In this document: piece by piece, positions 32,690-44,632 of the stretch
Position numbering within the stretch: the stretch's first letter is position 1
Layout: each line of letters opens with the position of its first letter
NCBI GenBank assembly: GCA_029379385.1
Contig: CM055617.1
Span: forward strand, 17,306,679 to 17,370,678
DNA from: Quillaja saponaria
Taxonomy: Eukaryota; Streptophyta; Magnoliopsida; Fabales; Quillajaceae
Length of the DNA: 64,000 nucleotides
Direction: 5' to 3'
Translations under genes and position numbers: made by a program
Notes under the pieces: generated by a model
What the model was told of the DNA's origin: nothing
The model's database searches: none
What the model saw: only the letters and a program-made list of their open reading frames with translations

Positions 32690-35600
32690 TGGAATCTAAA
32701 TGACGAATAAGTAGCTCCTACATCATTCTGATAGTAATTATGATTTTCTTCCTCCATATACAAATAAAAAGTATGTACCTCGATTTTAACTTTGTATGCA
32801 GCCCACCAATCAACCCTATATTTATTTTTTGAAGCTGGATATTTTGTGTAGTACACTTGTTGGGCTTGCGCAATAAATATAAATGGCTTAAATGACCGAA
32901 GTTTTGACTTGTGATTGATTTCCACAATTCCATACTTTTTATCATTTTAAACTCCATTAATCAGGTCAAACCACTTACATCTGAATAGAACCACCTTGTT
33001 ATTGCCACCTAGGTAAGTGAATTCTAAAATTTCCTTGACTATGCCATAGTAATCTAATGCATCATTACTATAGTTACTGCCTAAAACACAAATACCAATG
33101 TTCATTGTTGTCTTATTTTTCCCATAGTCCTTAGTGTGAAACCTGTATCCATTGATGATGAAAGTATTGCAACATTTAACACAATTTTGAGGACCACGAT
33201 CCATATCTCGTATAAGAGAATCGTCAATGCGATTCTCATGAGCCTAATTAAAAAATTATTAGTTAAAAGAATATAATTAATTATATCTTATTAATAGTAT
33301 AAAATATTTAGTAATAAATATATATTAAAGTGTCATACTCATAAGTTGTTTCATCTATTTTGAAAAACCATTCTCCCCTTCCTTTTCAATTGTTGAGCAG
33401 TGATAAAAGGATTGATGACGCTTAAGATGTCATCAAATTTCCTATTAAAAGAGATATAAATTTGTAGAAACGAATGATTTATATTTAGCTGGTTATTAGT
33501 TAGGAGGTGAATTAAAAAAATTCTTACTCAATGTATAGTTCAATCTCACTACAATTCAGGAGAACATATGTCTCTGTAGCTTCCATATCTATATCTGGTA
33601 GATTTTTAGTCCAACTCCTATCGAAAAAGTCTTCCATGATATTCAAAATTGAGAGACATGGAGTAGTCTGAGGAATCTCTTGATCTCTAACATCATTTTG
33701 GGAGAGTTTTGTGTGTCTTGTACGAACATGTGGTCCAAAATACGTTGAACAAAAATTTGAAACCTCGTCTAACATGTATTCTTCACAAATAGACCCCTTT
33801 ATTCATGCTTTATTGTAAATTTTTTTAAAAAATCATTCATGCACCTAACAGTTAAAATCAACATTAGTACTGAAAAAGATATGCAAATTTATGACTTTGT
33901 AAATGATATATCAAGTTATGTAACTTCACCTCTTGAATTGGTACATCCAACGATATTGTACAAGGCCTCCAACTCTAATCTTGTATGGTAGATGAACAGT
34001 TAAGTGCTCCATTGAATCAAAAATACTAGGAATGTATATCATTTCCAACTTACGTAAGATTTCAACAATGTCAGCTTCTAGTTGGAGCATATGATCAGCT
34101 TGTATTTCAATTGAACATATATCCACAAAAAATTGGCTCAATTCTGTTAGTGCTCCTCATATTGGTTTAGGCAAAAAGTCTCTTGTAGCCAATGCCAATA
34201 ATCTCTATTGGAACATATGACAATTATGACTTTTCATGCCGTATAGTTTATTGTCGGTAACATTAACGCAACGAGCTATATTAGATACATATCCATCTGG
34301 AAAGCGAAATTGTTTTAACCACTCACAAACTTCTTTTATTTGATCATCAGTTAAAACATATGCAGCTTTTGGTTTCATTAACTTGTCACCGTGCTTGTAT
34401 AGCTCTAATTCTGGATGCTTGCATAGTAATTGTAAATCCTTACGTGTTTTTGGGTTGTCTTTTGTTTTTCCCTTAACATTCATAAGGATCTTGAGCACAT
34501 TATCAAAAACATTTTTTCAATATGCATGACATTGTAGCGAATCAAATTAGTCTCCCAATAAGATAATTCCCAAAAGATATTACGCTTTGTCTAATTATGA
34601 TCCTTACCAAACCCATGATGTTTTTGCCTACCACTCTTTTTACCAAATGTGACTTGAGGATGCTTAAATACTTGTATCTTGACTTTTACACCACTCAATC
34701 GTAGGGGTAGGGGTGATTCTCAACAATTTCCTTTTTGAAATCATTCTTGTTTCTTTGAAACCGATGATCCATTGGCAAAAATTATCAATGACAATCAAAC
34801 TAACAACATTTACCACCATTCTTGAGATCGAATGATTTAATTATTTCCATGCAAATTGGACAAGCAAGTCTCCCTGCATACTCTACTTAGATAACATTCC
34901 ATATGCAGGAAAATCACTTATTGTCCATAAAAGTGAAACCTTTGTTAAAAATTCTGTTTTTTATAAGCATCAAAAGTGAAGACACACCTTCATCCCACTG
35001 AATTTTTAACTCATCCACCAAAGGTCTCAAGTAAACATCTAAGTGCTTTTTTGGTGAATTAGGACCAGGAATAACCAATGTCAAGAATATTGATGTTCGT
35101 TACATGCACATGCTAGGCGGTAGATTGTATGGAGTAATGAAAACGGGCCAACAAGTAACCGGTACACTTGAATTTCCAAACGGGTTACATCCATCGGTAG
35201 AAAGCCCAAGACAGGCATTTTGAATCCCACTTGCAAAATCAGGGTGAGAAACATCAAATTTCTTACAGGCTTCAGCATTTGACAGATGAATTATTAAATT
35301 TGGGTCATGACGAACACCGTCTATATGCCATCTCATTTGTCTTGAAGTCTTATCTGACATATACAATCTTTGAAGTCTTGGAATAATTGGAAAGTACCTT
35401 AATACCTTGTAAGAAACATCTTTATGTTTTGAATTACAGGCTTTCTTAGTTTGTATCATTGGTGATTACAAATCGGGCATATTGTCTTATCTTCATCTTT
35501 TTCATAGTGTAAGGTAAAATCATTTGGGCATGCATATATTTGATTATAATCCAACCCCAGTTCATTAACCAACTTCTTTCATCGGTAAAAATTATCAAGT

Positions 35601-36095
35601 AACTTCTCTGTTTTCGGTAGCATACTCTTGATAATCTCTATTATTTAATTATAATGAGTTTCACTCATATTGAACTTAGATTTTAAATTTAATAGCTGTG
35701 AAACTGCAAACAATGTAGTGTATTCATCACAACCTTCCCATAAAGGCTTGTCAGCATACTTTAATAAGTCATAAGATTTTGACATTGATTGATTTGGTTC
35801 TTTATCATGTACATTATCATCGTTCACTTGACGTTCAAAATGAACACCGTCCATAATTATGTCTATATAAGGGTTTGGATTAACCAGTGGTGGGTTATTC
35901 ATACCTTCATAAGATCCGCCATCTCCCCAAAACTCCTCACCATACAATGTCCAATTCAAATATCCATCTTTAAAACCTTTATTACACAAATGTTTTGAAA
36001 TTTCAAATGGATTCCTCCACTTCTAGTTTTTACAGAACACATAAGGACACCGTCCATAAATAATATGTGCATGATTTCTAACACCTTAAACCTCA
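32690..36095 (-). pseudogene. TNP2-like CACTA transposase, inactivated
   Basis: Catalytic transposase of En/Spm elements (PF02992 type). Read on the minus strand: an N-terminal zinc-associated part (G-R-C-P-Y-V-F-C-K-N, then G-Y-L-N-W-T-L-Y-G-E, about 36060-35930), a C-P-N-D...C-P-I-C region (about 35530-35460), then K-V-L-R-Y-F-P-I-I-P-R-L-Q-R-L-Y-M and L-G-L-S-T-D-G-C-N-P-F-G (about 35405-35175), which holds a catalytic Asp. L-A-C-P-I-C-M is near 34860. A DUF4218-like part follows at 34141-33926 (F-D-S-M-E-H-L-T-V-H-L-P-Y) and a DUF4216-like part at 33204-32960 (K-V-V-L-F-R-C-K-W-F-D). At least three in-frame stops before 35460 (for example at 35645) and several frameshifts make it dead. 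Confidence 0.9.
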
Positions 36096-36099
36096 TTCT

Positions 36100-38060
36100 T
36101 AAGGGTAAGATAATCCTATCCTATTCAGGATAACAACACACGCATTCCAATAATATCTCAATCCTTCATTCCAACTTAGCAAAATTTCGACAGCATTTCC
36201 CTATGATCTCTTAAGTACACGACATAAACATAACAATTACTCTGTGTCTAAGTCTGCACTAAAAGAACATAGAGAAATAAAACCAAAATTTAAACAAAAG
36301 GAAAGTCAAATTAAGATATTATTGTAGTGAATGATATGTGTCGCTTTCCTAAACTGTCCACTTTGGATAATTCAAGAATCGTTAACTAATGGTAATTCAA
36401 TATTGTCAAACTTAATAACCAACATAATTGAATTTTGATTAGCAACGATTCTTGAATGGGAATCTAAGTTTTAAGTGTTTGTAAAATGTTAAACATATTA
36501 ATTATCTCACTAATTATTCTAAGAACATATATAGTCTAATTAACATCTATATGAACAAATCTTAACTCTTGTCTAACAAATTAATGAACAAATTTAATTG
36601 AAAACTATTGACACACCATGCAACAGTCAAGTAATAGAACTGATGCAGACATATTGGAGAATGTAGGTTATACCAATTGGAACATGAAGAATCATGATTG
36701 ATAGATCATACCACAACAAAGAACAACAATGAAAAAGAATGATTGTACACATTACCTTTTCTAAGCTCTTTATTATATATTAAAATCACCAAGGTACAAT
36801 GGCTAAATATTCACGAGAAGTTGTTATAGCTTGAATACTACTACAGTACTGCCCACTGCCTACTACAAATAAGAGAAAAATAAATTACTTTGTTTTCAAA
36901 ACCTAGATATTCTTTAGATCAAAATTATCCTTTTATCAAAAGCTATAACATCTACAAAGATACCAAAATTGATAATCACATCACATGTTAAATTAGATAA
37001 TAAGTAAGAAATATGCCAAATAACAATCGTTTTCAATAATCATTAGTACTACTAAGTTTTTTTGGCACCATCTTTTGTATAAAGTAATCAAAGTAAAGCC
37101 GGTAACCTTTTGAAAGTTGATTATTTGAACAATAATCTAGGCCTATTACCCTTGATAGCTATCCAGGTTATTCCCATTTAAGAGAGCTTCCTCCTTTTAT
37201 ATCTTAGAGTTAGTAAGTTGTTAAGCCTGCTCAAATATTACAAACTTAAGTTAAAAACTTGAAAGTTAAAAACTTTCAAGAGAACATAACAGGTGGGACC
37301 AAAGGGATTTATGAATTGATGGCAAATCATTGGATTATGAAATGAAAGTTGAAATTAATTTCATACATATGCTATGCATGGAGAATGTTAAAATTATACA
37401 TGAAGCTTGATTAGGGATCCTAGTGTTTGGGATCTTATTCTGAATTTCTTATTCAATTCTTCCCTTCCAGCACTTATGGATTTACTTTTCACTATAACAG
37501 TTTGAACTTTTCCTTGTAAGCAACATATATTACATTAGAACATCTCAGAGGTTTATACTACCTTCCTTTTGTCTATAAAGTAAATCAAATGAGCAAACAA
37601 GATAACAACTCCTAGAGATTATGTACGAGGTTAATGCTTCTTAGACAAACTAAATTCCTTGCAAACATCCTAGTTTTAGTTAACAATCCACAAGCCATTT
37701 AAGCTTATCAATCGTTCATGAATTAAGAAATAAATAACACAGGTTGTCTGTGTAGAAGAATACTTTACAGATCCATCAGAGAGGACAAGTCAGATTGACT
37801 AACCAAAACTTACATTTGCCTTATGCAAATGCTCCTCAACATCTCTCTCAACCTTGCCTAGCCCATTTAACCTGCCTTAAAACGTCCTCCTTTGCATAAC
37901 AGCTCACTAATGTTATCCAATTTGAAATTGACAGACTTTTTAATTAACATTTCAATTTAGACCATGCAACGAAAATTGAACCATATACACGAGCCAAAAT
38001 GCCAAAATCAATTTTTCCCAAAATTAGAATTGAGACCAAGTTAAATCAAACACAAGTGGA
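36100..38060. other. CACTA 5' region, no gene identified
   Basis: AT-rich, with no protein I recognise. On the minus strand 37905-37810 has a short coding-like block (L-N-G-L-G-K-V-E-R-D-V-E-E-H-L-H-K-A-N) that ends exactly at a strong donor-like sequence, AAT|GTAAGT. One stop lies before it. It could be a 5' exon of the transposase gene or part of captured host DNA. I cannot assign it. Confidence 0.4.
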
Positions 38061-38065
38061 TCCAT

Positions 38066-38382
38066 AAAATTTACGCACCATTGCTGCTCAATTTTTTTAC
38101 TTATTTCAAGCACCCACAAAAAAAAAAAAAAAAATACAAAACAAAAAAATCCCATTTGAATTCAACTGAAACCCATTACACCAAAACTAAAAAAGATAAC
38201 TAATTTGAAATAAAATAAGTCTGAAAATTTATGCACCATTGTAGCTTAATTTTTTTTTTCCTTATTTCAAGCACCCACAAAAAAAAAAAAAATACAAAAC
38301 AAAAAGAATCCAATTTGAATTCAACCAAGACCTATTGCACCGAAACTAAAAAGATAAACTAATTTGAAATAAAATAAGTATC
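38066..38382. repeat. Direct repeat pair of about 155 bp
   Basis: 38066-38220 and 38224-38382 share AAAATTTA-GCACCATTG, TTATTTCAAGCACCCAC, an A-run, TTTGAATTCAAC and CTAATTTGAAATAAAATAAGT. They differ in A-run length and some substitutions, so the duplication is not recent. It lies next to the putative captured gene fragment. Confidence 0.9.
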
Positions 38383-38424
38383 TTTATATAAACAAATTGA
38401 CCTTAAGAACAGAGTCCCTACGCA

Positions 38425-38631
38425 AAGTTGTAATTTTGTCGTGCTTCTAAGCAGCTTCTTTGAATTATTCGGACCCCTCTATTTCTCAATGATGGCCTTC
38501 ATGGTCTCTCTATGTAATATCACAGATATGGATTTCTTAGATGCTATCTTCCTGTTTACCTCTGCTTTTCTTTCTTTCACTTCCTTCTCCCTTAGCTACT
38601 TAATGTCTATTACAATTGACTTGTAGACTTT
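38425..38631 (-). pseudogene. Captured host gene fragment, PPR protein-like (tentative)
   Basis: On the minus strand a frame of about 65 codons with two stops reads K-S-I-V-I-D-I-K-stop-L-R-E-K-E-V-K, then E-R-K-A-E-V-N-R-K-I-A-S-K-K, then I-S-V-I-L-H-R-E-T-M-K-A-I-I-E-K, then stop, R-G-P-N-N-S-K-K-L-L. The composition is coding-like and unlike the AT-rich flanks. The A-I-I-E-K-x-R-G-P-x-N-S-K-K-L-L part recalls the segment before the first repeat in a chloroplast pentatricopeptide-repeat (PPR) protein of the EMB2453 type. No transposase motif fits. The assignment is from memory of the family and is tentative. If right, this is a Pack-CACTA capture. Confidence 0.4.
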
Positions 38632-38639
38632 TTGTTAAA

Positions 38640-39090
38640 TAAATCAGTTTGTATCTTTCTTGTAGTATAGTATCATTACAGCTAAGCTTCCTAAAGGCTA
38701 AGACCTAAGACAGAGGAAAGCAAGCAAGTAAAGCACGCTAAAAGAAACAAAAAGAAAACAACAAAGTGTAGACCTTTAACAACCTCTAAAGAAGTCAAAA
38801 TGAAGAGAGGATTTTACACCACCAATTTCACAAATCTCTAATTTTTGACTCGATATTTTGTTGAAACAGGCTCATGTTCGTCCACCACTAGGAGAAGTTT
38901 CTAATTTTGATCTTGGATGTAAGAGAGGAAGACTGGAGTTTGAGATTAGGGATTTCAAAGAGCGTTTGATCTGGTCGATAGACATTCTTTCAAATTAGGG
39001 ATTTGACAGATCAAGTGTTGCCTTTGTTTTAATAGAAAAAGGAAAAAAATAAAGGAAGGAAAGGAATTAAAAAAATATATATATATAATA
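38640..39090. other. No gene recognised; possible captured or 5' leader DNA
   Basis: Less AT-rich than the DNA that follows. It contains a purine-rich stretch (38700-38760) and a mixed-composition block (38860-38990). No frame of useful length is open and I recognise no motif. It may belong to the same captured segment as 38425-38631 or be the 5' leader of the transposase gene. Confidence 0.35.
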
Positions 39091-39094
39091 AGAG

Positions 39095-41080
39095 TTTTTT
39101 TAATTCATAATATAAAAATCTATATTTTTAAAAATATTTTAAAGATGAAAAAAAAATTAACACAATAATATTATAATTATAAAAATTATACTCTTAATAT
39201 TTCTTTTTATTTATAGTAATTTTTAAATGAAAATTTATATTATTATAATTATTTATAACTTATTAAATAAAAAAGTGAATAAATTCAATCTTAATTACTA
39301 TTGATATATAGATATTGACTAATTATACTTTATTAATATTGAAAAGAATTTTTAAAAAAACAATAGTCATAAAACAATATCACAATAATAAAAACTATAC
39401 TCTTAATATTTCTTTTAATTCATAATAATTTTTTTTAGGAAGAACTTTAAATTCATAATTATTAGGAAGAACTTTATAAAAATATATGATATATAGGAGT
39501 TTATTAAACTATATATATATATATATATATATATAATTCAATTTTAATTACAATTGACATATAATTATTAAAAAAATTGTAAATTTATTATTATTGAGAA
39601 GAATTAGTACATAAGAAATTAATTGTCATAAAATAATTACAAACCTATTGATATGAAAATGAAGAAAAATTTGAAAGAAAAAAAATGATAATTCTCTATT
39701 TGAAGCAAATAAAAACTAAAGGCTATGTTCCTATTAATAATAAAAACTCAAAAGAATATTTAAGAAAATAAAAAAAAATTTCCATGAAACTACTTTTATA
39801 TATAATATAGATTAAATTTTTTATTTTATTTTTTTTGGGTGAGATTTTCAAAATAAAATTGTAAAACAAATTTTATTTTCATTTTTTTTGTGAGATACTC
39901 AATAAATAAAAATTGTGTACAACTTAGATAGAATAAAAAAAAAAAACATAAGATAACAGAGGAAATTTAGAATAAAGAATAATTTTACGTCCCTACTGTA
40001 ATTTTTTGCCTCTTAAGCTAATTAAAATGACCTTTTTTAACAGATTATTAAAACTGGGTATTAGTTTGAGTTTGATTTTTTTAATCCATAATATATCTAT
40101 ATTTTTTTAAATATTATAAAGATGAAAACAAAAAATTAGCACAATAATATTATAATCATAAAAATTATACTCTTAATATTTCTTTTAATTTATAGTATTT
40201 TTTAAATGAAAATTTGTACTATTATAATTATTTATAACTTATTAAATAAAAAATTAAGAAATTCAATCTTAATTACAATTGATATATAGTTATTGACAAA
40301 TTATACATTTATTAATATTGAAAAGAATTAAAAAAAACTTATAGTCATAAAACAATATTATAATAAGAAAAACTATACTCTTAATATTTCTTTTAATCCA
40401 TAATTATTTTTTTTTAAATTAATTCATAAATTTGAGAAGAATTCAAAAAATTATGATTATTAGGAGTTTATTAAATAAAAAAATACATATACAATTAAAT
40501 TTTAATTACTATTGACATATAATTATTAAAAACAATTATAAATTTATTATTATTGAGAAGAATTAGTATATATATAAGAAATTACTAGTCATAAAATAAT
40601 TACAAATCTATTGATATGAAATTGAAGAAAAATTTGAAAATAATAATAATAATAATTCTCTATTTGAAGGAAATAACAACTAAATGCTATATGCATAACA
40701 ATAATAAAAACTCAAAAGAGTATTTAAGAAATCAAAAATTTCTGCCTTGAATCCACTTTTATATATAAATAAATTAAATCTTTTTCTCCAAGAAAATATA
40801 TAAAAAAGAAATTAGTATAATACTGATTTTTTTATTTTCTTTTCGGTGAGATTTTCAAAATAAAATTGTAAAACAAATTTTGAATTTTTTTTTTTTTTGG
40901 TGAGATACTCAATAAATGAATATTGTGTACAACTTTGATTGAAGAAAAGAAAAACAGTAGATAGGAGATCAAATTTAGAATAACTAATAATTTTTCGTCC
41001 TTACTGTAATTTTTTGCCTCATATGCTAATTAAAATGGCTTTTTTTAACAGATTATTAAAACTAGGTATTTGTTTCAATT
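39095..41080. repeat. Two direct copies of an AT-rich segment of about 1 kb
   Basis: 39095-40070 and 40076-41080 follow the same order of words: AAGATGAAAA, ATTATACTCTTAATATTTCTTTT, TTATTATTGAGAAGAATTAGT, CTCTATTTGAAG, GTGAGATACTCAATAAAT, CTGTAATTTTTTGCCTC and CAGATTATTAAAACT. The last word lies at 40041 and 41049, 1008 bases apart. Copies differ by substitutions and indels. A (TA)n tract at about 39505-39534 is in copy 1 only. Nothing in it looks coding. Confidence 0.92.
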
Positions 41081-41389
41081 TGAGAAATATAATATATAAT
41101 TTTTGGTTAAAGATGACAATATAATCTTTCTCAGTCTAATAAAAAAAGCAACTGGTGAATTAAAATATTTTTTTTTTGTTTTAATCTTTTCATCGCAATT
41201 ACATAAAGCTAGTCGGCAGGCAACAGTACCAAAGTTATGTTGTACTACTCTACCATAGAAAAGAAAAAAGTAGAATTAAAATATAAAAAATTTGAGTGAT
41301 AGAGAGAGATGAGGGATTTTTTTTTTTTGGTGCAAAAAATGGAATAAATTAAGAGAAAAATGTGTTAAAATAAAAAATTGTTGATTATT

Positions 41390-41751
41390 GATTCAAATTC
41401 CATCACAAATCCATTGCACCATATATTTGTTTTAAAGATAGAATGTTTTCCATCACAAATCCGTCGTAATATCAAAAATTTTAAATTAGCGACGGATATT
41501 CCGCCACTAAGTTTAGTGACAAAATAGTGACAGAAAATCCATCGCTAATATATCGCAATGTTTGCGTGACACTAATTTATGCACCGAGTTGATATTTTCA
41601 AATTAGCTACATAATAAGATTTTGTTGATATTCCATCACTATATAGCAATAGATTATATCTTTTGCAATTATGTTGCTATATAGCAACGGAATTACGACG
41701 GAACAATCCTATCACTAAATTCTGTCGCTAAGCTGTTATTTTCTAGTAGTG
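41390..41751. repeat. Right subterminal repeats and CACTA terminal repeat
   Basis: Contains CATCACAAATCCGTCGTAAT, AGCGACGGATATTCCG, GCAACGGAATTACGACGG and similar words in both orientations. It ends with the terminal motif TTTTCTAGTAGTG (41739-41751). LTR sequence resumes at 41752 with the counterpart of 23233 (GGGTTACTTCAAATTG). Confidence 0.9.
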
Positions 41752-43812
41752 CGGGTTACTTCAAATTGTTTCCCTTTTTCCTTGAACTTTGGTTGATGTT
41801 GATTGTGAATGTAATTAGCTTGACTTTGGGATTCGAGAGGAACTCATTGCTTATAATCCTTTATTATTCGTTTTGTTTTCAAGATGCTTATTGTGTTGTT
41901 GTTTGAAATTTTTCTAAACACGTTGGACAGTCCCACACCTTATGTTGGGTAACTTTAGGTTCCTGTCATTCTTAGAAACTTCACTTGTATTGTGAGTGGA
42001 TAGTTCTTAGTGGAGTGTTTTCATTGTACTCATCACATGCATTATTAATTTTCAATTTGGAAACTACTTATTGTATTAACATGTTTACTTAAACTTGACT
42101 TTTGATCTTTGAAGGTTTTTAAACTAATTTTTAAGTAAATTATTTTTAAAGTATATTTGAACCATCAAACAATTTAAATATCCATTTCGAATTACTTATG
42201 CACACATGGATATCATTATTAGTAATTTTACATTCTTGAACATAGTCATCGGGGAAAAGCACTTTAACATTTTATCCTCTCTTATTTGATAAGTGTCATT
42301 GGACATATGTTTTGAATAGATTTGATATTAATATTGCCACTTAGAATGAAAGTTGATTTATTTTATTTTAATTATTGGTGGACAGCTGTATTTGACTTTG
42401 GATTTGATGGACTTGTTTTGATTTGAAAAGTAAATTTCATAATGTTTGTTATTTGGATAATGATGTTGGAGATGCTTCCATTAATTTTCTTAGTTTTCAT
42501 CTTGACATAACTTTGTTATTCAAGTATTCTATTTTTCTCTTTGATTTATTTATGAAATGGTACTTGTCAAAACACTTTAGCTAATAAGGTATAGTTAGCC
42601 TATGTGCACATAGTATAGTTTTTCAAATATGATACCTAGTTAGGGAGGGATGCCCGAACCCTATATGTGTGGGCCAACATACATGATAATAAATTTGATA
42701 CCTAAGTTAGTGGGGGTTTGGTATTAACTCATTGTAACCTACAGGTTCAACGGTTTGTATTGGAATTTACAGATTTGACACCCTAGTTAGCAAGGGTTTG
42801 GCGATGACTAGCTACACTTTATGGGTATAGCGGTTTGATAGTTCTGACAATATACAATTCCTATAGGTATTTTTCATAAAATGATGATGAAAAAATATTA
42901 ATTTACTTTGTTTTAAGATTTCAATTATAAATCTTTTACTAAATAGTTGTCAACAATAGTTTATTGCTTATTTTTTTAAATATATCATTGTATCTTTATG
43001 TAAACTATTTATTGGTAAATCATTCTTGCTTTAGGGAAACCATTTTCAAATATATCCTTGTATTTATATATTTTTATGTAAACTGTTTATTGGTAAATCA
43101 TTCGTGTTTTAAGGAAACCATTTTCAAATGTATCCTTGTATTTTTATATTTTTATGTAAACTGTTTATTGGTAAATCATTTGTGTTTTAAGGAAACCATT
43201 TTCAAATATATCATTGTATCTTTGTGTAAACTGTTTATTAGTAAATCATTTGTGATTTAGAGAAATAGTTTTCAAATATATCATTGTATCTTTATGTAAA
43301 TTATTTATTGGTAAATCATTTGTGCTTTAGTTTGTTTCCTGCCTGCTATACTATGTATTGACTACTTACAGAGTCTGACTCACCCTTGTTAGTTTCATAT
43401 TTTGTTTTTAGAAAGTTGATCTTGGATTCTAAGTTTTGGGTTGGGAGAAAGTGTTCATGTGGTGTTTCTTTGGTATTACCCAACCTTTGTTTCTACTTAG
43501 GCCAATTTGTACTTGTATCACTTTGTATCTAGTTGTTTGTATCTACATATTTACAAATTAGACTCATTGCAACCTTATTATGGGATTTGTTTTTGTTTTG
43601 ATTTGTGTTTTTTGGCATGGATGACCATCGTGGATTATGTTATTATTCTATCAGGTTTATAACTTTTGATCCTCCAATTTTTAGATGGACTATTGTAGTT
43701 TTGTTTTGTTTGTTATTTTTCTTTTGCACCTTTGTAGGCTTGTTTGGGTCATGGTGGGCTTATGTTCACCCTGATCCATTCACTTATCATGGCCCTAGTT
43801 TGGGTCATGATA
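41752..43812 (+). mobile_element. Family-B 3' LTR, right part
   Basis: Matches 23233-25023 to its end. The last bases are GGGTCATGATA instead of GGGTCATGACA, one change in the terminal dinucleotide. It then returns to the 161-170 bp repeat sequence at 43813. It is longer than the sister because of the minisatellite at 42960-43330. The ORFs at 42964-43260 and 43605-43892 are LTR artefacts. Confidence 0.9.
42960..43330. repeat. Minisatellite in the 3' LTR, about 5 units
   Basis: A unit of about 60-78 bp (AAACTGTTTATTGGTAAATCATT, a GTGTTTTAAGGAAACCATTTTC-like word, AAATATATCATTGTATCTTT) is repeated about five times. The equivalent place in the 5' LTR (about 24420-24550) has about two. The repeat gives a 98-residue ORF that is not a gene. 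Confidence 0.88.
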
Positions 43813-43885
43813 GTAGGCCAAACTTTGAGTTTGAAAGCAAATACTTTAAATACTTATGTTCGTGGGGAAAAACTTTAAATATTTT
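43813..43885. repeat. Continuation of the 161-170 bp repeat after the insertion
   Basis: TAGGCCAAACTTTGAGTTTGAAAGC, then CTTTAAATACTTATGTTCGTGGGGAAAAAC, repeats the start of the array unit seen at 20951-21150. Together with the short direct repeat at its left edge it shows that the family-B element landed inside the array. Confidence 0.85.
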
Positions 43886-44632
43886 TGCTTAATTTGTTCA
43901 AGTTATTTAGAGTTTTAACATATATTCATATTAAGTATAACTTATAACATATTTATTTTGATTATTCAGATTCTACTAATTACATTTAGGCCTTCACACA
44001 TCAGTTAGACTAACGAAAACTTAAGATTAGGAGATAATGATTTTTTTTTCATTTATTATTTATTATAAATAATATTATTATGATGATTTTTGTATAAAAT
44101 TTTTTAATTTATATAAAATTTGAAATTTGAATATAAAAAGTTCTTTTGAAGTAGATATTTACAAGTTAAAAATCATATAAAATAATTAAATTATTTTTAA
44201 CATATGCTTCTACATTTTGATTATCAGCGTGTGCTTTTTGCAAATAAAATTCAAAACATAAAAAAAATAGTGCATCTGTAAGAAAGATGCAATTATATCT
44301 GCTTCTGGATGCCAAACTTTGATATGTATCAACTAATTATTGGAGTTTACAAATTGCATCTACCTAGCAAAGCAGAAAATAGTATATGAGTTTAGGAATG
44401 TTGTATCTGTTTATCTACGTCTAGGAATAGATGCATATGATGGATTGTGATCTTTTGCATCTGCATTTAGTAGACACAAAAAATGCATTTTTTTGTATTG
44501 ATTATGAGAAAATATTTTTTTAGAAAAATTTGGTAGGCAATAATCCAAATTAAATGATAGCATTGCATGATTTTTATTTTTACTATAAAATGTTTCAAAG
44601 TAAAAGAGAGAAAAACAACAATACTAAAATTA
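43886..44632. other. AT-rich DNA, no gene recognised
   Basis: No open frame with a known motif. Between 44270 and 44480 the word GCATCT/AGATGC recurs several times in both orientations. This could be part of an unrecognised element, but I cannot define one. Confidence 0.4.

Larger units (their letters stand above)
30029..41751 (-). mobile_element. CACTA (En/Spm) transposon inside the family-B 3' LTR
   Basis: An 11.7 kb element separates the two halves of an LTR whose uninterrupted sister is 21953-25023. Its right end is ATTTTCTAGTAGTG, the reverse complement of CACTACTAGAAAAT, which is a CACTA-type terminal repeat. The left terminal repeat has been lost together with 125 bp of LTR. Both ends carry many copies of short words such as TCACAAATCCGTCGC, typical of subterminal transposase-binding repeats. 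It encodes minus-strand TNP2-like (32690-36095) and TNPA-like (30900-32350) remnants in the usual order, read from the right end. It is no longer autonomous. Confidence 0.92.

Noticed and set aside
42964..43260. 98-residue plus-strand ORF with internal repeats
   Set aside because: It is produced by the LTR minisatellite. The sister LTR has no such frame and the sequence has no known motif.
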